This document shows positions 7,807 to 16,111 of a DNA stretch of 64,000 nucleotides, piece after piece. Source of the stretch: Desulfobulbus alkaliphilus (lineage in GTDB: Bacteria; Desulfobacterota; Desulfobulbia; Desulfobulbales; Desulfobulbaceae). The stretch spans positions 62,001 through 126,000 of the forward strand of contig NZ_JAFFQC010000005.1 in the NCBI RefSeq assembly GCF_016918545.1, read 5' to 3'. Each line of letters starts with the position of its first letter. Position 1 is the first letter of the stretch. A model generated the notes under the pieces. That model searched no databases and was not told the origin of the DNA. It was given only the letters and a program-made list of their open reading frames with translations. The position numbers and the translations under genes were made by a program.

Positions 7807-9309
7807 TTGGCTCAACTTGAACATATCGAGGCAATTGAAAAGCGGCTGTGGAACGCTGCGGATACTCTGCGGGCCAATTCCAACTATGCCAGTAACGAAT
7901 ACTTCCTGCCGGTCATGGGGCTGGTGTTTCTGCGTCATGCCTACAGCCGGTATCTTCTGGTTAAAGGTAAGATCGAGCCTACCTTGCCCAGCCGGGGTGG
8001 AAAAACCCGGTCTTTGACCAAGGAGGACTTTTCCAAACAGAGTGCCATCTTTCTGCGCCCCGAAGCACAGTTTGATTCTCTGGTGTCCCTGCCGGACAGT
8101 GCCGACCGGGCCAAGGCGCTGATCGAGGCGATGGAGTCCATCGAGGAGGATTACGAGAACCTGCGCGGCGTCTTGCCCAAGTCCGAATACCAGGAGCTGG
8201 ACAACGATGTCCTCGGCCAGTTGCTTCGGACCCTCAACCCGGAGGAGTTGAAGAAGGTTTCCGGCGATGTCTTCGGCCGCATATATGAATACTTCCTGAC
8301 CCAGTTCGCCAACCAGAAGGCCCATGACGGCGGCGAGTTCTTCACTCCCATTTCCATTGTCTCCCTGATTGCCCATGTGATCGACCCGGATCACGGTGTC
8401 ATCCTCGACCCGGCCTGCGGTTCCGGCGGTATGTTCGTGCAGAGTGCCCGGACCGTAGAAGAGCATGGCGACAGCCCGACGGAAAAATTGCTCATCCGGG
8501 GGCTGGAGAAGAACGCCACCACTATTCGCCTGGCCAAGATGAACCTGGCCGTGCACGGCCTGGAAGGCGATATCCTCAAGGCCATCACCTATTACGAAGA
8601 TCCGCACGAACTGGTGAACAAGGCCGACTATGTCATGGCCAATCCTCCTTTCAACGTGGACGAGATCGATGCCGACAAGGTGGGGCGCGATCCGCGCCTG
8701 CCCTTCGGGCTCCCCGGCGTCAACAAGAAGGGCAAGGTCAGCAACGGCAACTATGTCTGGATCAGTTATTTCTACAGCTACCTGAACGACAAGGGAAAGG
8801 CCGGTTTCGTGATGTCGTCCCAGGCCTCAAGCGCCGGGGGCGGCGAGGCCAATGTCCGCCGAAAGTTGATCGAGACCGGCGATGTCGATGTGATGATCGC
8901 CATCCGTTCCAACTTCTTCTATACCCGCACTGTGCCCTGCGAACTCTGGTTTTTGAACCGCGACAAGCCCAAAGAGCATAAAGACAAGGTGCTGATGCTC
9001 GACGCTCGCAACGTCTACCACAAGGTGACCCGCAAGATCTACGATTTCAGTCCTGAGCAGGAGAAAAACCTGCTGGCCGTTGTCTGGCTTTACCGGGGGC
9101 AGACCGGCGACGGATACAGTTGCTGGAACAGGCCGCTCGGCTGCTCTACAAGGAATGGTTCGTCCACCTCCGCTTCCCCGGCCACGAACACACCCAAATC
9201 ATCGACGGCGTGCCGGAGGGGTGGGAGAAGAAGCGGTTGGGGGATGTCGCAGCCACAAACGCTGAAAGCTACAAGGCGAACAACCTGCCCAATGAAATCA
9301 ACTACATAG
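7807..9309 (+). CDS. hsdM: Type I restriction-modification methylase HsdM, 3'-truncated
   Basis: N6-adenine methyltransferase subunit of a type I restriction system. Residues 1-432 are genuine: the N-terminal HsdM helical domain, SAM-binding DPACGSGGM (from D201) and the catalytic NPPF (N279). After LLAVVWLYRGQ (residue 432, near 9102) the frame runs out of phase through the hsdS gene for 67 residues of Ser/Arg-rich nonsense. The family normally continues for about 60 to 200 more helical residues that contact HsdS. So the C-terminal domain is deleted and methylase assembly is doubtful. Start is TTG with GGAGGG 5 bp upstream. It was the first gene of an hsdM-hsdS-(insertions)-hsdR operon. Confidence 0.85.
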   Translation: MAQLEHIEAIEKRLWNAADTLRANSNYASNEYFLPVMGLVFLRHAYSRYLLVKGKIEPTLPSRGGKTRSLTKEDFSKQSAIFLRPEAQFDSLVSLPDSADRAKALIEAMESIEEDYENLRGVLPKSEYQELDNDVLGQLLRTLNPEELKKVSGDVFGRIYEYFLTQFANQKAHDGGEFFTPISIVSLIAHVIDPDHGVILDPACGSGGMFVQSARTVEEHGDSPTEKLLIRGLEKNATTIRLAKMNLAVHGLEGDILKAITYYEDPHELVNKADYVMANPPFNVDEIDADKVGRDPRLPFGLPGVNKKGKVSNGNYVWISYFYSYLNDKGKAGFVMSSQASSAGGGEANVRRKLIETGDVDVMIAIRSNFFYTRTVPCELWFLNRDKPKEHKDKVLMLDARNVYHKVTRKIYDFSPEQEKNLLAVVWLYRGQTGDGYSCWNRPLGCSTRNGSSTSASPATNTPKSSTACRRGGRRSGWGMSQPQTLKATRRTTCPMKSTT

Positions 9310-9791
9310 ACATCTCATCGGTGAAACAGGGGCGAATACTTTCGAAGAACAAAATGCCTTCTTCAGAAGCTCCGGGCCGTGCACGTCGCAAGGGAGCCGA
9401 TGGAGATGTTATTTGGTCAAATGTTCGTCCCAATTTAGGGGCGTATGCCCTTGTTCTTGAGCAAGATGAAAATGATGTTTTTTCTACTGGATTCACGATT
9501 CTGCCACCTGTGACCATTCCCTTTTCTTATCTTTACTTGTTTGTAACCACAGATGACTTTGTAAGCCATTTGGTAAATCACACAATGGGTGCAAGTTACC
9601 CAGCGGTAAGACCGGACGACTTCGAAAGAGCGGAGATACTTTTGCCAGCTCAGAGCGTGCTCAACATCTTCCATGATAAGATGGAGCCTGCATTTCAAAT
9701 GATTCAAGTCCTTGAAAAAAAAATAAATGCACTGGCCAAAGCCCGCGACCTCCTCCTGCCCAAACTGATGAACGGGGAGGTGGCGGTATGA
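9105..9791 (+). pseudogene. hsdS: Type I specificity subunit HsdS, 5' half deleted
   Basis: The frame begins inside the central conserved region (RRRIQLLEQAARLLYKEWFVHL), which normally lies between the two target-recognition domains. It continues with the conserved-spacer end, a complete second target-recognition domain (VPEGWEKKRLGDVA onwards, about 150 residues) and the distal helix NALAKARDLLLPKLMNGEVAV. The first recognition domain and the start codon are gone; only a TTG at 9120 could initiate it. A half-size HsdS can dimerise in some systems to recognise a palindromic site, but here the partner HsdM is also truncated. The junction is near 9100. Confidence 0.8.
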
Positions 9792-10474
9792 GCTGCGATC
9801 CCCACGATGTACGGGCGCACGGCCGTGATGTAGGGGCGCACGGCCGTGCGCCCCTACAAGTATCCCAACGAAACCGTCGCTCCATCAGACTACAGGGATA
9901 CGATTATTCCCGGGCCGGGGCGTATTTTCTGACCATCTGCACCCACGATCGGGAATCTTTGTTCGGGGAAATCGTACACGGCAAAATGCGGTTGAATGAT
10001 GCGGGGAGGATTGTTGCCGATGAATGGTTGAAAACCGGGGAAATCCGCAACGAAATTGAATTGGACGAATGGGTGGTGATGCCCAATCATTTGCATGGGA
10101 TTGTGGTTATTACCAGCACCGTAGGGGCGCACGGCCGTGCGCCCCTACAAGGCCGTGCGCCCCTACAATCGTCAAACCACCACGGCTTGTACCGGCAACC
10201 AAAATCCCTGGGATCTTTGGTGGCCGGATACAAATCCGCCGCAACCAAACGCATCAACGAATTACGCCAAACACCCCGCGCAAAATTATGGCAACGCAAT
10301 TATTGGGAACATATTGTCCGCAATGAACCGGAATTGAATCGTATCCGGGAATATATCCATAACAATCCCGAGCAATGGGAATTGGACAAATTATTCATAG
10401 GGGCAAACGGGACTGCCCCCACTGAACTCCGGGAACCGGTTGCCGAATATGGTTTGGAGACATGGATGACATGA
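9788..10474 (+). CDS. REP-associated tyrosine transposase (RAYT)
   Basis: A 228-residue Y1/HUH transposase of the TnpA_REP group. Its core has DYSRAGAYFLTICTHDR, the metal-binding HUH pair H101/H103 in MPNHLHG, then LGSLVAGYKSAATKRIN and the terminal IREYIHNNPEQWELDKL with the catalytic Tyr region (NYWEHIVRN). Such proteins are domesticated single-strand nucleases linked to REP palindromes. Two in-frame REP segments sit inside this gene (residues about 13-24 and 112-127, reading VGAHGRAPLQ). The ATG overlaps the hsdS stop by 4 bp. It interrupts the hsd operon. Confidence 0.85.
   Translation: MSCDPHDVRAHGRDVGAHGRAPLQVSQRNRRSIRLQGYDYSRAGAYFLTICTHDRESLFGEIVHGKMRLNDAGRIVADEWLKTGEIRNEIELDEWVVMPNHLHGIVVITSTVGAHGRAPLQGRAPLQSSNHHGLYRQPKSLGSLVAGYKSAATKRINELRQTPRAKLWQRNYWEHIVRNEPELNRIREYIHNNPEQWELDKLFIGANGTAPTELREPVAEYGLETWMT
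9808..9858. repeat. REP palindromes at the RAYT 5' end
   Basis: A half copy (TGTACGGGCGCACGGCCGTG) is followed by a complete 30-nt palindrome at 9829-9858, TGTAGGGGCGCACGG and its reverse complement. Both lie in the RAYT frame and encode AHGRDVGAHGRAPLQ. Confidence 0.8.
10121..10168. repeat. REP palindromes inside the RAYT gene
   Basis: A complete palindrome (10121-10148, core GGGGCGCACGGCCGTGCGCC) is followed by a half copy to 10168. It lies just after the HUH motif and keeps the frame open, adding VGAHGRAPLQGRAPLQ. Same unit as at 9829-9858. Confidence 0.8.
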
Positions 10475-10638
10475 AACTATCCGATTTCCACACTCAAATC
10501 GCCCTTGACGAAGACTCCTCACGCCAGTTCAAGGCGGATGTGAAGAATGCCGATTCCTTGGCCTCTGAGATGGCGGCTTTGCCAACACGGGTAGCATGGT
10601 TATATCCGGTCACTTTGACCCGACAAGTGACCTTATAA
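10471..10638 (+). pseudogene. N-terminal fragment of an AlbA-type ATP-binding protein
   Basis: A 55-residue frame opening MKLSDFHTQIALDEDSSRQF, then KADVKNADSLASEMAA, which is the start of the AlbA_2/RecG-like family. It loses homology right where AFANTEGG should follow and stops at 10638. The matching C-terminal part of such a protein is found 0.9 kb away, fused to the RhuM frame (11570-11980). So one gene seems to have been split by the arrival of rhuM. Confidence 0.65.
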
Positions 10639-10654
10639 GTATAGAGCCAGCGGC

Positions 10655-11980
10655 ATGAATAATTCGGAAATTCTTATTTATCAGGCCACCGACGGCAAAA
10701 TCAAAATTGATGTCCGGCTGGAAGACGAGACGGTCTGGCTGACCCAGGACCACATGGCTGGGCTGTTCGGCAAAAGCAAGAAGACGATTTCCGAGCACAT
10801 CCGCAATATTTTCAGTGAAGGCGAACTGGTCGAGCAGGTGGTTGTCCGGAATTTCCGGACGACCACTCGACATGGTGCCATGCCTGACAAAACCCAATCC
10901 AGAGACGTTCAATTGTACAACCTGGACGTGATCATCTCCGTCGGTTACCGGGTCAAGTCCCACCAGGGCACACAATTCCGCATCTGGGCCACCCAGCGAC
11001 TGAAGGAATACATCGTCAAGGGCTTTGCCCTGAACGACGAGCGTTTCAAAACGGGAAATTCGATGGCCTATTTCACGGAGTTGCAGGAACGCATCCGCGA
11101 AATCCGCCTTTCTGAACGTTTTTTCTATCAGAAAATCAAGGATATCTATACCACAAGCATCGACTACGACCCTAGGAATGAAAAGACTGTCGAGTTTTTC
11201 AAGGTGGTTCAGAACAAGCTCCTCTGGGCCATCAGCCAGCAGACGGCGGCGGAACTGGTCTATCGCAGGGCCGACGCCGCGCTGCCCCTGATGGGAATGC
11301 AGTCGTTCGACAAGCAAGGTGAGTTGGCTGTGCGTAAAAGCGATGTGAGCATCTCCAAGAACTACCTTGCCGAGGACGAAATGAAGCTGCTCGGCCTGCT
11401 GGTGGAGCAATACCTGGCCTTCGCCGAAGCCATGGCCCAGCAAAGAATTCCCATGCACATGACAGACTGGATTCAGCGGTTGGATGCCATTATTCAGCTC
11501 AATGGCCGGGAGTTACTGACCCATGCAGGCAAAATCAGCCACCAGGTGGCCCCGGAAAAAGGAAGGCAAAGCATGACCGGCGTGACTTCCTATGTCGCCA
11601 AGGGGCTGCTGCCCTACCACGGCCTGGGCTCGGGCATCAAACGGGCACTGGAAAAGTGGCCGGACATCGACTTTGCCGACGACCACGAGGGATGCCTGTT
11701 CACCGCCACGGTTCACCGCAAACCGGTAGAAGAGCTGGTTTTGGTGGATAAAGGTGCAATAAAGATGCAGGGTGCACCTTTAAAAGCATCTTTATCTGAC
11801 TTCCAAATGCAATTGTTGGATTTTATTCGGTCAAACCGAACTGTTTCCTATGACGAACTGGCGGACATGACCCAAAAAGATCGCACCACTGTGATGCGTA
11901 ACATCGGAAAGCTTAAGGATGCAGGCATCCTGCGGCGTGTGGGGTCCAAAAAAACCGGTCATTGGGAGGTGATTGAGTGA
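10655..11980 (+). CDS. RhuM-family protein fused to the C-terminus of an AlbA-type protein
   Basis: A 441-residue chimera. Residues 1 to about 302 are a RhuM (virulence/RhuM, DUF) protein: VWLTQDHMAGLFGKSKKTIS helix-turn-helix-like start, YNLDVIISVGYRVKSHQGTQF and the C-terminal MTDWIQRLDAIIQLNGRELL. RhuM would normally continue EKAE-LEYDKF. Instead, from about 11570 the sequence becomes YHGLGSGIKRALEKWPDIDF-GCLFTATVHR, the end of the HATPase_c_4 module of AlbA_2/RecG-like proteins, followed by a winged-helix (SYDELADMTQKDRTTVMRNI). The fusion is in frame and uninterrupted, so a product is possible. RhuM genes often travel within type I restriction loci. Confidence 0.75.
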   Translation: MNNSEILIYQATDGKIKIDVRLEDETVWLTQDHMAGLFGKSKKTISEHIRNIFSEGELVEQVVVRNFRTTTRHGAMPDKTQSRDVQLYNLDVIISVGYRVKSHQGTQFRIWATQRLKEYIVKGFALNDERFKTGNSMAYFTELQERIREIRLSERFFYQKIKDIYTTSIDYDPRNEKTVEFFKVVQNKLLWAISQQTAAELVYRRADAALPLMGMQSFDKQGELAVRKSDVSISKNYLAEDEMKLLGLLVEQYLAFAEAMAQQRIPMHMTDWIQRLDAIIQLNGRELLTHAGKISHQVAPEKGRQSMTGVTSYVAKGLLPYHGLGSGIKRALEKWPDIDFADDHEGCLFTATVHRKPVEELVLVDKGAIKMQGAPLKASLSDFQMQLLDFIRSNRTVSYDELADMTQKDRTTVMRNIGKLKDAGILRRVGSKKTGHWEVIE

Positions 11981-11993
11981 TGATGGGCGAATT

Positions 11994-12359
11994 ATGAATG
12001 TTGAATGGAAAATCACGGAGCGCAGCTTTCAATTCGCAGTGCGGATTGTGCGCCTTTGTCAATTTCTGGAAAAGCAGGATCGGGTTTCCAGAACCCTGGC
12101 ATCTCAACTCCTCCGTTCGGGGACTTCGGTTGGTGCCAATATCGAAGAAGCGCAAGCCGGTCAAAGCAAGGCAGACTTTACCGCCAAAATGTCGATTGCA
12201 CGCAAAGAGGCAAGGGAGACCCATTACTGGCTCAAGCTATTGGTTTCTTCGGAGATCATTACCGATGAAAAACTTGGCGAACTATTGCAAGAAGCTGATG
12301 AACTGGTTCGAATCCTGACCAGCATCGTCAAGTCCGCTCAAACCCGGAATGAGTCATGA
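11994..12359 (+). CDS. Four-helix bundle protein (bS23/intervening-sequence type)
   Basis: A 121-residue all-helical protein of the four-helix bundle family first seen in 23S rRNA intervening sequences. It has RIVRLCQFLEKQ, SRTLASQLLRSGTSVGANIEEA, then SIARKEARETHYWLKLL with the final helix ELLQEADELVRILTSIV. Function is unknown; members form pentamers and are common hitchhikers in type I restriction loci. I use ATG 11994; a TTG at 11973 would overlap the previous stop. It overlaps hsdR by 4 bp. Confidence 0.8.
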   Translation: MNVEWKITERSFQFAVRIVRLCQFLEKQDRVSRTLASQLLRSGTSVGANIEEAQAGQSKADFTAKMSIARKEARETHYWLKLLVSSEIITDEKLGELLQEADELVRILTSIVKSAQTRNES

Positions 12360-15300
12360 GCAGCACTTCATCATTCAAAACTCATCATTCATCATTTACC
12401 GAAGACACCCTCGTCCAGCAGACCACAGCCGAGTACCTGGAGCAGCAGCTCGGGTGGCTGTCGGTGTATGCCCATAACAACGAGGCCTTCGGGCCGGATA
12501 GCCTTTTGGGGAGAACCTCGGACCGTGAGGTGGTGCTTACCCGGATCTTGCGAACCAAGCTGGCTGACCTGAATCCCGGCTTGCCTGATGGCGCTTATGA
12601 CGATGCCATTCGTCAGATCACCGCCACCATGGCCTCCCAGACCCTGGCCGCAACCAATCGCGAAAAGTACGCTCTCTTGCTCGACGGGGTACTGGTCGCC
12701 TTTCGCAACGACAGGGGCGAACGGGTCCGGCAACGGCTGAGGGCAGTTGATTTTGAGGCCCCGGAAAACAATGATTTTCTTTGCGTGCGTGAGTTGTGGG
12801 TGAAAGGGGATCTCTACCGGCGGCGGGCGGATATCATCGGTTTTGTCAACGGATTGCCCCTTCTGTTCATCGAGTGCAAGAATATCCACAAGAATCTGAA
12901 AGCCGCCTTCGAGCAGAACTTTTCCGACTACCGCGATACCGTTCCCCACCTGTTCCACCACAACGCCATCGTCATGTTCGGCAACGGTGTGAAGGCCAGG
13001 ATTGGTTCCATCACCAGCCGATGGGAGCATTTCAACCAATGGAAACGGTTGGAGGAGGAAGCGCCTGGAGCCGTGGACATGGAGACGCTGCTCAAGGGCG
13101 TCTGCGAGAAGCGCAACTTCCTCGACCTGGTCGAAAATTTTACCCTGTTCGATGAGACGGCCGGGGAACCCAAAAAGATTATTGCCCGCAACCATCAGTT
13201 CCTGGGCGTAAACCGGGCCATTGCTTCGGTCCGGGACCGGACGGCGCGACTGGGCAAGCTGGGGGTCTTCTGGCATACCCAGGGCTCGGGCAAGAGCTAC
13301 TCGATGGTGATGTTCACCCGCAAGGTACACCGCAAGCTGGGCGGCAATTTCACCTTTCTGGTTCTGACCGACCGGGACGATCTCGATACCCAGATCTACA
13401 AGACCTTTGCCAACTGCGGCGTGGTGAGCGACCAGGAGCCGTGTCGGGCCGCCAGTGGCCGTCATCTGAACACCCTGCTGACGCAGCACAAGGCCTACAT
13501 CTTTTCTCTGATCCAGAAATTCAATCTGAAGGTGGAGCCGGAACAGCCATACAGTGACCGGGACGACATCATCGTCATCACCGACGAGGCCCATCGCACC
13601 CAGTACGGCACTCTGGCGCTTAATCTGCGTAACGCCCTGCCCAATGCCAGTTATATCGGCTTTACCGGCACGCCCCTGTTCAAGGATGATGAGATTACCC
13701 GCCGGGTCTTCGGCGAATATGTCTCGACCTATGACTTTGGGCGAGCGGTGGGCGACCAGGCCACGGTGCCGCTTTACTATGACGCCAGGGGCGAGAAACT
13801 GGGCGTGGCCATCGGGGACTTGAACGAACGGATCGCCGCCAAGCTGGAGGAGTTGGAAACCGAGAGTATCGATGTGGAGCAACGGCTGGAGAAGGAACTG
13901 AAGCGTGATTACCACATCATTACCGCCGGCAAACGGCTTGACCAGGTAGCGCGGGACTTTGTGCGCCATTACTCGACCGGCTGGGAGACCGGCAAGGCAA
14001 TGCTGGTGTGCATCGACAAGGTCACCTGTGTGCGGATGCATAAGTTGATCGATTTCTACTGGCAGGAGCGGATCAATGAGCTTACGAAGGAATTGGCTGG
14101 AATCGGTGACGAGCAGGAGGAACTGTTTCGCCACCGGCAACTGGATTGGATGCGTGAGACCAGAATGGTCGTGGTGGTGAGTGAGGAGCAGGGAGAGGTA
14201 GACAAATTCCGCAGGTGGGATCTGGACATCATTCCGCACCGGAAACTGATGAAGGAAGGAATCGACCTGCCGGAATCGATGCGGGAGAAACCGGAATACC
14301 GCAACCTGCAGACCATGGCCCTGGATGATGCTTTCAAGGCCGACGAACATCCGTTGCGGGTGGCCATCGTCTGTGCCATGTGGCTGACCGGCTTTGACGT
14401 GCCAAGCCTGGCTACGCTCTATCTGGACAAGCCGCTCAAGGCACATACCCTGATGCAGGCCATTGCCCGCGCCAACCGGGTAAGTGAAGGCAAGAACAAC
14501 GGCCTGATCGTTGACTACTGCGGCATCCTCAAGCACCTGCGCAAGGCATTGGCTACCTTTGCCGGAACCAAGCCTGAAGGTGAAGGTGGTGAGATTGACC
14601 CGGCCCGGCCGGATGATGAGTTGCTGGCTGACCTGGCCGAAGCCATCTTGATGGTGCGGGCATTTCTCGAAGACCGGGAGGCCTCGCTGGATGACGTTAT
14701 CCAGAAGACCGGCTTTGAAAGGAATGGGGCCATTATCGCCTGCAAAGAAGCGGCCAACGAAAACGACGAGACCCGCAAGCGGTTTGAGGTGATGTGCCGG
14801 GAGGTGTTCAAGAAGTTCAAGGCCTGTATCAACGTGGAAGGGGTGAACACCCACCGGGCTGACCGGGACGCGGTCAATATTATCTATAAGAGCCTGCAGC
14901 AGGACCGCGACCAGGCCGACATCAGTGATATCATCCGCCAGTTGCATGCGATTGTGGATGAGGCGATTGAAGTGAAGTCGGGGCTGACTATCGGTGAGCC
15001 TGGGCCGGAGACCACCTACGACATCAGCCGGATCGATTTCGACCGGCTGCGAAAAGAATTTGAGCGGAGCAAAAACAAGCGGACCGCAGTGCAGAATCTC
15101 AAGCAAGTCGTAGAAGCCCGGCTGCGGCGGCTGATGGAGCGCAACCCGCTGCGAACCGACTTGCAGCTGCATTACGAACAAATCGTGGCGGAATACAACC
15201 GGGAAAAAGACCGGGTAACTATCGAGCAGACCTTTGAGGCCCTGTTCCGCTTTGAGCAGGGCCTGGATGAGGAGGAACGACGGGCGGTCCGGGAGGGGCT

Positions 15301-15616
15301 GGATGAGGAATCGTTGGCCATTTTCGACCTGTTAAGGAAGCCGGACTTGTCTGCCAAGGAGATTAAGCGGATCAAGCAGGTGGCGGTGGAGTTGCTGGAG
15401 ACCCTGAAAAGGAAAATTTCGGAAATCGATCATTGGCGTGACCGTGAAACCACCCGCGACACGGTCATGGTTGAAATACATAATTTCCTGTACAGCGACA
15501 CCACCGGCCTGCCGGAGGTTTTTTATACGGAAGAGGATGTGCAGGCCAAGACGGACGAGGTATTTCATCACATCTACCGGGTCTACCCGACCATTCCCTC
15601 ACCGTTTTATGCATGA
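12356..15616 (+). CDS. hsdR: Type I restriction endonuclease subunit HsdR
   Basis: A full-length 1086-residue HsdR. N-terminal PD-(D/E)xK nuclease (RRADIIGFVNGLPLLFIECK), Walker A in HTQGSGKS (307-314), DEAH at 410-413 with following helicase motifs (YIGFTGTPLF, IVCAMWLTGFDVPSLATLYLD, QAIARANRV), then the long helical C-terminal domain. It translocates and cuts DNA when bound to HsdM2S. The reading frame is intact although hsdM and hsdS are truncated, so it may be recent baggage, may work with subunits elsewhere, or may be inert. The ATG overlaps the preceding gene (ATGA). Confidence 0.93.
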   Translation: MSSTSSFKTHHSSFTEDTLVQQTTAEYLEQQLGWLSVYAHNNEAFGPDSLLGRTSDREVVLTRILRTKLADLNPGLPDGAYDDAIRQITATMASQTLAATNREKYALLLDGVLVAFRNDRGERVRQRLRAVDFEAPENNDFLCVRELWVKGDLYRRRADIIGFVNGLPLLFIECKNIHKNLKAAFEQNFSDYRDTVPHLFHHNAIVMFGNGVKARIGSITSRWEHFNQWKRLEEEAPGAVDMETLLKGVCEKRNFLDLVENFTLFDETAGEPKKIIARNHQFLGVNRAIASVRDRTARLGKLGVFWHTQGSGKSYSMVMFTRKVHRKLGGNFTFLVLTDRDDLDTQIYKTFANCGVVSDQEPCRAASGRHLNTLLTQHKAYIFSLIQKFNLKVEPEQPYSDRDDIIVITDEAHRTQYGTLALNLRNALPNASYIGFTGTPLFKDDEITRRVFGEYVSTYDFGRAVGDQATVPLYYDARGEKLGVAIGDLNERIAAKLEELETESIDVEQRLEKELKRDYHIITAGKRLDQVARDFVRHYSTGWETGKAMLVCIDKVTCVRMHKLIDFYWQERINELTKELAGIGDEQEELFRHRQLDWMRETRMVVVVSEEQGEVDKFRRWDLDIIPHRKLMKEGIDLPESMREKPEYRNLQTMALDDAFKADEHPLRVAIVCAMWLTGFDVPSLATLYLDKPLKAHTLMQAIARANRVSEGKNNGLIVDYCGILKHLRKALATFAGTKPEGEGGEIDPARPDDELLADLAEAILMVRAFLEDREASLDDVIQKTGFERNGAIIACKEAANENDETRKRFEVMCREVFKKFKACINVEGVNTHRADRDAVNIIYKSLQQDRDQADISDIIRQLHAIVDEAIEVKSGLTIGEPGPETTYDISRIDFDRLRKEFERSKNKRTAVQNLKQVVEARLRRLMERNPLRTDLQLHYEQIVAEYNREKDRVTIEQTFEALFRFEQGLDEEERRAVREGLDEESLAIFDLLRKPDLSAKEIKRIKQVAVELLETLKRKISEIDHWRDRETTRDTVMVEIHNFLYSDTTGLPEVFYTEEDVQAKTDEVFHHIYRVYPTIPSPFYA

Positions 15617-15652
15617 TTACTGACACAGGCATTTCGGGAGGCCTATCGCGTC

Positions 15653-16006
15653 TTGAATCCAGGCAGGTGGATGACGGTCGAGTTCTCTAACACCAAAGCC
15701 GATGACCCGACTCTGGTCGCCAAGGCCCGCGAACGCTGTTACGTCCCCGATCCCAACAAGACTGGCGATCTGGATAAACTGCGCGAGAAGGCGCTGCTCA
15801 AGAAGTTCGAGGTAAATAAAGAGGTCATAAAGAAGCTCAATGTCTTCCGCTTGGAAGCTGTCCGCGCCGGTTTCAAGAAAGCCTGGCAGGAACGCGAGTA
15901 CGCCGTCATCGTCGCCGTGGCCGACAAGATCCCCAACAACGTCCTGGAAAAAGATCCCAAGCTGCTCATGTGGTACGACCAGGCAGTAACCCGTATGGGA
16001 GAGTGA
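15653..16006 (+). pseudogene. C-terminal remnant, probably of a DUF1156 methylase
   Basis: A 117-residue frame without a proper start (TTG, no ribosome site). Its sequence (DPTLVAKARERCYVPDPNK, GDLDKLREKALLKKFE, FRLEAVRAGFKKAWQ, LEKDPKLLMWYDQAVTRMG) reads as the tail of the large DUF1156 DNA-methylase-like proteins that accompany DUF499/DUF3780 anti-phage loci. The assignment rests on my memory of that tail. No other member of such a locus is present, so it is a leftover of a replaced defence island. Confidence 0.5.
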
Positions 16007-16085
16007 ACCACGAATGGACACGAATACACACAAATTGGAACCGGATGGAAAAACATTAGTGTCTATTGGTGTTCATTCGTGGTTC
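16005..16085. repeat. Imperfect inverted repeat between the DUF1156 remnant and the AlbA_2 gene
   Basis: Arms GAACCACGAATGGACAC (16005-16021) and GTGTTCATTCGTGGTTC (16069-16085) match at 16 of 17 positions around a 47-nt loop. The CACGAAT-rich arms look like a dispersed REP-type unit. It ends 26 bp before the next start codon and might also affect that gene's expression. Confidence 0.6.
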
Positions 16086-16111
16086 TTCTTAGCAGGCAAG
16101 GAGAACTGACT

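Noticed and set aside
12392-15181. A 929-codon open frame on the minus strand
   Set aside because: It is the antisense shadow of hsdR; it has no family motifs and hsdR is clearly genuine.
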